A DNA stretch of 28,227 nt from a virus. Made by a program: the position numbers and the translations under genes. This document shows, piece by piece, positions 17,501 to 24,143 of this stretch (positions within the stretch are counted from its first letter, which is position 1; each line of letters opens with the position of its first letter). Location: positions 1 through 28,227 of the IMG/VR virus record IMGVR_UViG_3300020436_000063; one strand, given 5' to 3'. The notes under the pieces are model-generated. The model worked only from the letters and a program-made list of their open reading frames with translations. It was not told where the DNA came from and did no database searches.

Positions 17501-20500
17501 AGTTGATCCATTAGTATTGTTAAGGGCAAATACTTCATGAGTGATTGACTGTAAACCTTTAGGTGCTACGATAACTTTTACATCTGCTAACGAACTTCCA
17601 TTTAAACTAGCACCAATTATCGCACCAGAAGTATCCTCTTGTCCAGTTAGTGGATTAACAATCACTAAATCTGGGATAGTTGTATAATTTCTACCACCAT
17701 CTACTACTTCAACAGAAGTAATAGTATTTGAATCAATTATTGAAATAACTGGTGAAACAAATGCCTCTGGTTTAAGAGTTGGATCTGAAGAATATTCAAA
17801 ACCAGGATTAAGTATTCTTACATCATCAAGTCTATTAATTGTTGTTGAATCTGGAAGTAAAGTAGCATTAGTTCCTTGAGTTGATGCAATACTTACAAAT
17901 GATGGTAAATTATCATATCCTACACCACCAAAATTAAGATTAACACTTTCAACAGGACCTCTTGCTCTAGGTGATTTGGTAGAATATTTTAAAACACTAG
18001 TCTCAGTGGACGCATATGATAATTTTTCTGGAACTTCAGAAATAGAAATATTAAACGTTGTATAAGAAGCACCGACAACTGGAGGAACGTTAAAAATACT
18101 ATATTGACCACTGTATTTACTATCAAGATAATGAATTTTATTATAATTGAAAACATCAGTATCCGAAGTGCTTATAAAACCAGATTTTTTAATATTATAA
18201 TAAAGATTTGATGGATTATCTTCATAAAAATTAAGTGTTACGGTTGCAGTTGAAGTTACACCAACAGTTCCAACTCCTGTAACTTGAAAATTAGTAGTGT
18301 TGCCAACGGATACGAATTTATTTTTAAAATCTTTATCATAGTAAATTTCTAATTCATATCCTAACAATGAAGTGTGTCCTACTCCAAAAACTAAATTATT
18401 ATTTTTGTAAACAGGAATAGGTGGATTTACTAATGAAAATTCATGATTATTTCCAATTGAACTTAACTCAATAATATTTGCAGGATTATTTGTTACATCA
18501 GAATATGTTTCACCTAATTTAAAATTATTATCATCAACTTTGTAAACGTAATATGACTCTTGATTTGCAAGACCTTCTGATATTGAAGTAGAAATATACT
18601 GTACTTTACTTCCAGTGGTAAAATTATGTGAATTAAAATTAAAATTATTTGTTGAAGTAGTTACACCACTAGATGGTATTATAATTGGATTTATTAGTAA
18701 TTTATGTGTATTTGAATCAAATTTTAAATTAATAGAGGTTGATACACCAATACCTACGGATTGACTTGGTTTTAAGTCAAGATTAATAACATCACCATTC
18801 ACTAAATTATGTGCGGTTGATAATGAAACGACAGAATCAATTCTTTGTAGTTTACCTGTTACTTGAGTAGGATTAGATTCAAGTAAATATTCAAAACTAC
18901 TTGATCCTACTCTGTTATGTCCAACAAATGCTAAACCTGGTGTAGATGTTGTTAACCCAACTTGAGTAACTATACCGACATAATCTTTTGATCTTTTAAT
19001 AATAAAGACATCTTGAGTATTTCCTGAGCCAGGTATAGTGAATGTTGTTACACCATCATCTTTTGACACGGTTAATCCATAACCTGCTGCAGGTTTTGTA
19101 AGTGTTACTCTTTGATTTGTTTCAAATGGGTGATTAGGTAAGAAAACACTATGGGTTGGTATATTAACAACTTTAGATATATCACCTAATGTGGAGAGAG
19201 TTGTCGTACCTAGTCCAACAACAGTTCCAACACCTATACTCTCATGAGGATTAAAATATACTAAATCCTTTAATTCAGAATCAAAATATGTTGTATCTAA
19301 AGAAATATCAAATAAACTAGGAGTTAAACTTAATTTAGTTGATACTGTATGAACCCCAGAAGATATACCTCTTTTTACTCTTATAATATTATTACTATTA
19401 AATGTGTTTAGAACTAATAATTTTTCTGTTCCTATTCCAATGCTACTACCTGCACCAATTCCTGTAGGTATATTTGTTACGTAAATATCAGTTACAATGC
19501 CAGTTGTTGATGAATTTGGAATTTCTTTGTAAACTACAGTAGATGCTGTTTGTATACCAATTACATGAGAACCCGTTAAACCTTTAATTCCAGTTGTGCT
19601 CAATCCAGAAATAACTACATTATCATTATCATTCAATGAAGGTGCTGTTGAAATAAATGCTGATACAGTGTTTGAATCTTTCCAAACAAAAACTGTATCT
19701 TCAAACGTATCAATTGTAGTGTTTATTGATGTTATATCTTTTCCAGTTATACTGTTTACAGATACACTTAATCCACCACCATTAGTTCCAGTGTTATCAA
19801 ATATAGCACTATCTCCAACTTCGTAATTATCACCACTATTGATAATATCAATTGAATTTATGGAACCTGAAGTTGTGCTTTCTACAACTGATGACTGTAA
19901 TGTAATTTCATTTGATTCAATAATGAAATCATTATCAGCAAACTGATCAGAAACTTTATAAGGATAACTATTACGGACTAAATCAGAATCACTAAAATTA
20001 AATGTGTTTTGGTTTATATTGAAGTTTTCATCGGTGGGATTTGATCTATAACTATTTCCTATAAAATAAGGAAAAGATGGTAAAAGAGAGTTAGTTGTTA
20101 TACCAACAAAATATGCATACGTTCCATTAGGATACTCAGGTGTTCTACCATATCTTCCATTATGTACATCTAAATCACCAGAGTTATTAAACTTATAATC
20201 TTCTACGAAAAATCCATTACTAAATCCAGATGGTCTATCAATAATACTTGAAGTATCAAGAACATATCCACTATTTAATATTCTAACTGGTGAGTTTTGA
20301 TCAGTTGAATCACTGTAACCATAAGGACCATAAATTGGATTACCATCATATGCCCAACCTATTATTGGTGAATGACCATTTCCAGAATCACCGAATGAAT
20401 CATTACCTATTTGAGTTGAATAACCAACTAAAGAATAAGCTAATTTATTATTTGTTTCTACAAGTGCTTCATTACCGTATCTATTAAATGTGTTTACAGT

Positions 20501-23500
20501 TAATCCCCTTGTAACTGCCTCTAATTTTGCACCACTGCCTGGTGGGGTTATTTTTATATCAATTTTATCTTGTTGATATTGTAAACCTCCTTCAAGAATA
20601 ATAACATCAACTATCTTACCTCCTTCTACTACTGCTCTCAACTTAGCACCAAGTCCTGTACCAATCCCAACTACCTCTAAATTAGGTGCAGATGTGTATT
20701 CTTGACCCTTTGTTTGTATTTCTACAAAAGTGACTTTTCCGTCTGTTACAATCGGTTTTAGTTGTGCTTCTTTTCCAGTTTTTACGTTAACTGTAATTGA
20801 TTTTTCAAGGTTTAAAATATCAGATCCGTAACCAGTTCCTTTTTCATACAGAAGTATATCTGTAATTGAACCTCTTACAACAGGAGTTGCAGTTATCACT
20901 CCTACAGAGGTATTTGATAGTTCATATTTAAGATTTAATTTAATGTCTGGATATTTAAATACTTGGAATCCTGTTCCTTGATCTGAAAATTTAATATAAT
21001 CATTTCTCTCAAACTCTGATGTGATTGTTCCCCCTATTCCAGCATTTGAAATCCTAAATGAATCATCATCTAACTTAATTATTTGATAAAAATTAGAAGT
21101 GGATGTTATACCAGTATATGTTGATAATCCTGTGATTGAAACAGGGGTTGTAGACCCTAAACCTACAGCAGTGGAGTAAACTACTTTTGCTCCGTTAGCA
21201 AATCCATGATTACTAAATTTAATTACATCTGTAATCGTGTTTATATCTGATGGATTAACAAATATTTGCCTATTTTCATAATTTGAACCACTATCAATAA
21301 CTCTTATATTTTTTAAATTATTTTGACCATCTAAAAGTTTAAATTTGTGAATACCTACCTTATTAGTTGTAGTAAAACCTACTGTGTTTATACCTGAATT
21401 GTAATCAGATAATGTTTGATATAATTGAACTGTTGTTGGGTCTAATACTGATGGATAATATGTTGCAGCATTAATTAAAGTAGTTGTACCTACACCAACC
21501 ACCGAGGTTCCTGCATCATTACCAACAGTTCCAATACCAAGTGGTGGGTTATTATTTCTATCGTAAACAATTGGTTGACCACTTACAATATTATGATCAG
21601 TGCTAAAAGTTAATGTTTCATTTACGTTGTCGATGCCACCAGAATCACTGACTAGTCTTGCATCGAATGATATTTCTCTTCTCCTTTCTTGAAGAACAGG
21701 TTCTAATACAGTTCCAGAACCATTACCACCTTCAATCGTTGCGGAAATAACTCTTTTTATATCAAAATCTTGAGGATCAACTTGAATGTCAGTAATTTTT
21801 CCAGTTACAACTGGTCTGATTAATGCAGTGGTATTATTTGCACCAGATCCAGATAATTGTATGTTTGGTGGATTTATAACGTCATAATCTTTACCACCAT
21901 TTAATAAACTAATGCTTTCAAGAGGACCAAAAAATATTTTATCATTTGACTTGTAATTTCTTATCTCAACACCATTAATTAACATACCTGTTGTTCCAGG
22001 TGTAGTTAATATATTTGTAGAATTTGTTAAACTTGGATTTAATGGAAATTTCTTAAATAATTTTTGTGGTGCAATTTCTTGTTCTTTTATACCAACCAAT
22101 GAAAATGTATGAGTGCCTGATCCTGCAACTAGAGGTTCAAACTCTTCAAAATCACCTATGGGAATAAATGATCTAGATCTGTATAATCTTATTTGGTTAG
22201 TGCTTGTTAATACTTCAACGAAATAGGCAGATTGAGTTAATCCTGGTATAATTGATCCTTGTGCAGTGTAAAATACTTCATCACCAGTAATAAATGGAAC
22301 TGGATTTGGAAATGATAGAATACTATACTTTAAAGTGTTTGGATTATATCCTGATTGTGGAAGTTGATTTCCACCTATGGCATTCGGTAATATTGATTTA
22401 GGTAAAGATGATGTTACTTGGTAAGATGGTAATGAATTAGAAGCAACATAAAAATTATTATTTGACTCATTATACACGTTGGTGACATCAGAAGTTAAAA
22501 TATTATTACCAAACTCCATGTCAGTATTTGTACTAGAGGCACGGTTTATAACTCTTCTCATATCATATTCCCTATTTGGATCAGGGAATAGTGTAATTCC
22601 TGGTTGATTGGTTAAATTATTAATTGTAATAGTTCCTGTTGGTACATCAATATTACCCACAGTTCCAGTTGCTATCTTTGTTTCCTCATTTCTAAATAAA
22701 ATTTCTATGTTATCTCCAAGTTTCAAACTAGACTTATCAATATCTCTAGTGAATAACACTAAGTTTGAACCAGACACACTTTCAACTTTAAATCTAGAGG
22801 AGGTATTATAAATCCAAGAATTAGCAAAAATTTGTTTTCTTGTTTTATTATCCGTTGGATTTAATATTTTTTCACCAACATTACTGACGCTTATTTTTTC
22901 TCCTTCTACCAATAATCTTATATCAGATGTTGGAACAAATTTAGAAAGAACTCCTGTTAGTCTTAATTCAACTTTTTTACTTAAATCACCACCTTCATAT
23001 CCAAAATAAAATTCATCAGATCTAATATCATCAGTGCTTGATATATTATCAATAATATTTTCACAACCAAAGAATTGATTGACAGATTTATCACTGTAGT
23101 AAATATTTGTACTTATTCCAGATATCAAAGTACCAGTTTGTCCAAAACCAACTGTAGAATCTACAGTAATTACTGATGAACCTATAGAAACATCACCAAT
23201 AACTTTAGTTTTACCAGTAATATTAAATGTTCCTTCTATTAAATCTATTTCATTAAAACCTACAAACAATCCAATTTTATAATATACCTTTCCTTTTCTG
23301 GTTAAAGGTTCAACTTCTGATATTGCTGCTCTCGTTTCGCTATCAGTTGATTTAATTATTGTTTGTCCGACTAAATTTATAGGATTTCCTGAAATTGCCT
23401 CTGCTAAAACTATTTCTCTTCTGATATACTCTGCTGATGAAGGTTTTATTAAATATTTCTCTAAATCTATTATTGATGGTGTTTCATTATACAAAATATT

Positions 23501-24142
23501 AAATAATATTCTAAAAGACTCCTCAGTTCCTTTTGACTGGTATAATGATTTTGAATTTTTTATAAAATTACTAACATCAAGATTATTAACAAAGGTAGAG
23601 TTTTCTAAACCAGGTGTGAGTAGTTTTTTTGTCTTTTTATAAAATTCTTTTAAAAATAATGCACTAAGATTAACAACAGTTGCATCAGCATCATGATTTG
23701 TAGATGAAGAATCAGAGAATACTAGTTCTGTAGGATCATTATCTGCATGATATGTCGTTATACCACTAAAACCACGAATACAACCAGTAAAAGTATTTGT
23801 AGTTATACCAGTGTATGTGATTACTTCGTCTTCAATTTTAAAAAGACCATACTCATTAGGAAATCCTTTTGTGGATGTGACAGTTACTGTTGTATCACTT
23901 GTACTTATTCCACTACTTAGTTTAGTTTCACCAACTACTACTTCTGGTGTTAAATTATCTAATTTAATATACTGATCTAGATTATCAGTTAGGTCAATCG
24001 TACCTCCCTGATATTCTTGCGAGATATAATACTGCTTAAGAAAATCAACTGCTTTCGGACTTTCAGATACTAAAAACTCTGGTAGTTGGTTTTGTATTAT
24101 CTGATGGACTTTGACTCTTTTATCAATTCCAGTGGTTATCAT
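11528..24142 (-). CDS. 7: Giant baseplate wedge protein in gp7 position, with YHYH domain (4204 aa)
   Basis: It lies exactly between gp6 and gp8, the place of T4 gene 7 (1032 residues), and probably serves as the gp7-like wedge protein; I infer this mainly from synteny. N-terminal residues 1-65 (KRVKVHQIIQNQLPEFLVSE, FLKQYYISQEYQGG) and the helical part to about 260 look like a docking region. At about 1240-1362 is a YHYH-type domain, with IIGWAYDGNPIYGPYGYSD, HNGRYG, TPEYPNGTYAYFV and FPYFIG. Elsewhere the chain is a mosaic of modules: G-x-GY units, H-x-F-x-x-G-x-x-V-x-Y units, RG/H units, an HAYPR segment near 3527, and three NG-x-x-Q-x-P units (near 3054, 3239 and 3751). The C-terminus (FKTRDSLESQIYPTSKIIGD, then a GFTRGINP segment) looks conserved. 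AGAGGA at 24147-24152 supports the start. No frameshift is visible. Confidence 0.83.
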   Translation of the reverse strand: MITTGIDKRVKVHQIIQNQLPEFLVSESPKAVDFLKQYYISQEYQGGTIDLTDNLDQYIKLDNLTPEVVVGETKLSSGISTSDTTVTVTSTKGFPNEYGLFKIEDEVITYTGITTNTFTGCIRGFSGITTYHADNDPTELVFSDSSSTNHDADATVVNLSALFLKEFYKKTKKLLTPGLENSTFVNNLDVSNFIKNSKSLYQSKGTEESFRILFNILYNETPSIIDLEKYLIKPSSAEYIRREIVLAEAISGNPINLVGQTIIKSTDSETRAAISEVEPLTRKGKVYYKIGLFVGFNEIDLIEGTFNITGKTKVIGDVSIGSSVITVDSTVGFGQTGTLISGISTNIYYSDKSVNQFFGCENIIDNISSTDDIRSDEFYFGYEGGDLSKKVELRLTGVLSKFVPTSDIRLLVEGEKISVSNVGEKILNPTDNKTRKQIFANSWIYNTSSRFKVESVSGSNLVLFTRDIDKSSLKLGDNIEILFRNEETKIATGTVGNIDVPTGTITINNLTNQPGITLFPDPNREYDMRRVINRASSTNTDMEFGNNILTSDVTNVYNESNNNFYVASNSLPSYQVTSSLPKSILPNAIGGNQLPQSGYNPNTLKYSILSFPNPVPFITGDEVFYTAQGSIIPGLTQSAYFVEVLTSTNQIRLYRSRSFIPIGDFEEFEPLVAGSGTHTFSLVGIKEQEIAPQKLFKKFPLNPSLTNSTNILTTPGTTGMLINGVEIRNYKSNDKIFFGPLESISLLNGGKDYDVINPPNIQLSGSGANNTTALIRPVVTGKITDIQVDPQDFDIKRVISATIEGGNGSGTVLEPVLQERRREISFDARLVSDSGGIDNVNETLTFSTDHNIVSGQPIVYDRNNNPPLGIGTVGNDAGTSVVGVGTTTLINAATYYPSVLDPTTVQLYQTLSDYNSGINTVGFTTTNKVGIHKFKLLDGQNNLKNIRVIDSGSNYENRQIFVNPSDINTITDVIKFSNHGFANGAKVVYSTAVGLGSTTPVSITGLSTYTGITSTSNFYQIIKLDDDSFRISNAGIGGTITSEFERNDYIKFSDQGTGFQVFKYPDIKLNLKYELSNTSVGVITATPVVRGSITDILLYEKGTGYGSDILNLEKSITVNVKTGKEAQLKPIVTDGKVTFVEIQTKGQEYTSAPNLEVVGIGTGLGAKLRAVVEGGKIVDVIILEGGLQYQQDKIDIKITPPGSGAKLEAVTRGLTVNTFNRYGNEALVETNNKLAYSLVGYSTQIGNDSFGDSGNGHSPIIGWAYDGNPIYGPYGYSDSTDQNSPVRILNSGYVLDTSSIIDRPSGFSNGFFVEDYKFNNSGDLDVHNGRYGRTPEYPNGTYAYFVGITTNSLLPSFPYFIGNSYRSNPTDENFNINQNTFNFSDSDLVRNSYPYKVSDQFADNDFIIESNEITLQSSVVESTTSGSINSIDIINSGDNYEVGDSAIFDNTGTNGGGLSVSVNSITGKDITSINTTIDTFEDTVFVWKDSNTVSAFISTAPSLNDNDNVVISGLSTTGIKGLTGSHVIGIQTASTVVYKEIPNSSTTGIVTDIYVTNIPTGIGAGSSIGIGTEKLLVLNTFNSNNIIRVKRGISSGVHTVSTKLSLTPSLFDISLDTTYFDSELKDLVYFNPHESIGVGTVVGLGTTTLSTLGDISKVVNIPTHSVFLPNHPFETNQRVTLTKPAAGYGLTVSKDDGVTTFTIPGSGNTQDVFIIKRSKDYVGIVTQVGLTTSTPGLAFVGHNRVGSSSFEYLLESNPTQVTGKLQRIDSVVSLSTAHNLVNGDVINLDLKPSQSVGIGVSTSINLKFDSNTHKLLINPIIIPSSGVTTSTNNFNFNSHNFTTGSKVQYISTSISEGLANQESYYVYKVDDNNFKLGETYSDVTNNPANIIELSSIGNNHEFSLVNPPIPVYKNNNLVFGVGHTSLLGYELEIYYDKDFKNKFVSVGNTTNFQVTGVGTVGVTSTATVTLNFYEDNPSNLYYNIKKSGFISTSDTDVFNYNKIHYLDSKYSGQYSIFNVPPVVGASYTTFNISISEVPEKLSYASTETSVLKYSTKSPRARGPVESVNLNFGGVGYDNLPSFVSIASTQGTNATLLPDSTTINRLDDVRILNPGFEYSSDPTLKPEAFVSPVISIIDSNTITSVEVVDGGRNYTTIPDLVIVNPLTGQEDTSGAIIGASLNGSSLADVKVIVAPKGLQSITHEVFALNNTNGSTVSKLEYNQAVGIVTCTLVTPVLGFTTAPFTVDEEIFVEGLQKDGSTGTGFNSRDNGFKFFKISAVNNTNPATIEFDLSSITTNAGIAKTNQNSFGIVISKNDYPTFKVTQVTSKFSVGEKLLSFVGTSYVAVDLVISESSNNLIKIEELSPGAFNLTAGQLIKGFNSGNIAKINSISKNTGVFEISYSLRQDQGWNDDIGKLSQDYQVTPDNDYYQNLSYSVKSGITYEDLINPVNRLLHTTGLKNFADVGITSVTNAGVTTSSFTDTLALDFIDQKRVDTINNFDFALDIDTVDGKSKFLKLKNTKLSPYIECRTNRVLEIDDISGLFSNTASTLTEFLDLSINTRYATFLVQIRNPNNNNTQLSDIILYKDDTDVFTAEKAKIHTTPSELGELKGEIDISGNVSLKFTPDDPDNNDYDLKILKTFYNTNLTGIGTQSIGFVNLSGINTSVSVASTSNIISTNVNDIDAFFASIEVNNTTTEQTNFVDLYLTHDGTNSFISEFYADTEDGPTSNFIGTFKSEIESGILSLNFENDQSNDVLVRSRIIGIGTTAAGIGTYRFKLPGQLDGTERTTIFESKFHNVSSASTIATFTENEISSLKGVVRVSSGSTSSLHQVLVAHDSTDTHTTQYPFISIGSTSGIGTFSSTIVGNDLCLNFHPDPLYSGGTNSVEVQSFTEAFYSETDLLNIPPDLQYGTVTESLSFAQYDAVNGTRSNKTSFKLQSDSKPIFQKQFNPSDVSTLNAATGVFTIIDHFFETGERLVYTPGSTFTGISLSGIATAGGTLGSEVYAIRINKDTFKISKSRPDALAGIAVTFTGTGTGNAHEFEMFKKVEKALMSIDGVIQSPIAFTPITTNLEYNISSSATTFSVTGISSINSNDIVKVNDEFMKVTNVGLGTTSVGPITNTGSVNLFEVERGAIGSASTNHSSGNTARLFSGGYNIVDSTVHFTDPPRGTNSTQKTSSNLDPVRSKFNGRVYLRQSYATNTIFDDISGDFTGIGQTFDLRVGGANTTGIQTGSSILLLNGIFQTPTTFNNLGNNYEFSETAGVSEVTFTGITSANGTKIISETDVNQNQLPRGGVIVSLGSTGGLGVANLAPAKVKATTNGSGAIVGIVGLATTGNSFTVSDASFNNTTGELQITTSGNHGFRNINEFVRLNGLTFSPTLSISTTTSFSVTGILSATTFTTNVGTSTVTHAYSSGGNAVEFLSDLSFGSGYRNPVSVAVTDLSGNGSSADISAEVVSNTHVFISASTNAVSVTGGSPLTPTGATYDPATGNLVITKASHGLTTSNTVGLATNSFVFRCAQDNFSTDHAYPRSGPTPSSAGGDPAHNATLAITAVTTNTFTVNVGITNTGTGGALKFTINNAGTGYTQPQIQVSSPSYENLPIIGVSRRGIGSTTDTGTGATLTIGVGAADTTVGLGSTSFEVKSFSLDNNGYNFKVGDVFKPVGLVTDRFLNTSQLISDFELTVTKVFRDQYSSWNFGDFDFIDSIKELQNGERKRFPLIYNASLLSFEVDEDNPDSSLINLDALLLIFVNGVIQDPGESYTFDGGTSFEFAVAPDADDIIDIFFYKGTTGVDAVQVSAGSSVSPTIKTGDVVQVFKNTSGITTTQKQRTIYAIKSSDEVETDLYTQLGVDERNFKPLSWIKQKVDKKVNGEIVFKTRDSLESQIYPTSKIIGDLSSTDNELFVDNARFFNYEEDNSALSVGSVGGLIVGAGEPVSAGFTATVSIGGTISAITITNGGSGYVGSTTSISISAPQSIGVGIGSTATATATITNGVITNTTIVNPGFGYTIAAVPQVLAQLPRAIKEDVDVITTVEGYDGIISGISVTEGTGSHPLALKFTLEPDFVNNANSTATQLKVGYPIFIFGTKVGHGVTSVDGSNSTVVATGTTCLDNIYIINDYNAAVGIITCNIDTGVNTTGINGASVGFGTGEFSWGRLSGFTRGINPISIGVTGLTIDSGLTTYPSIQRRDFGLRDTGSLRKDLG
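20057..20425 (-). other. YHYH-type domain region inside the giant wedge protein
   Basis: Codons for residues about 1240-1362. The diagnostic elements in order are VGYSTQIGNDSFGDSGNGHS, GWAYDGNPIYGPYGY, an aromatic-rich stretch with FVEDYKF, DVHNGRYGRTPEYPNGTY, and FPYFIGNSYRS. This order matches the YHYH protein domain, which is found in bacterial extracellular proteins and in marine phage tail proteins. Its biochemical role is not established to my knowledge. Domain limits are estimated by eye. Confidence 0.75.
20511..20841 (-). repeat. Three tandem GxGY-type protein modules within the giant wedge gene
   Basis: Three consecutive copies of a roughly 35-40 residue unit: GTGYGSDILN, GQEYTSAPNLEVVGIGTGLG and GGLQYQQDKIDIKITPPGSG. 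Each is followed by A-K-L or A-Q-L, a short variable strand, and a V-x-x-G-K-I/V turn. The copies are divergent at the protein level, and no close DNA repeat is evident. Further single or paired copies lie elsewhere in this gene and in both neighbouring large genes. Confidence 0.6.
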
Positions 24143-24143
24143 A

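Noticed and set aside
12595-22811. Short frames on both strands within the giant wedge gene (for example 12595-12798, 13140-13370, 15280-15549, 20290-20487)
   Set aside because: They are shadows of a continuous 4204-codon frame with clear domain content. None has conserved-looking protein features.
11528-24142. The giant gene as a bacterial adhesin or RTX-type toxin
   Set aside because: It lacks a signal peptide, secretion signals and RTX nonapeptides. It sits exactly between phage gp6 and gp8 and shares modules with other phage structural proteins.
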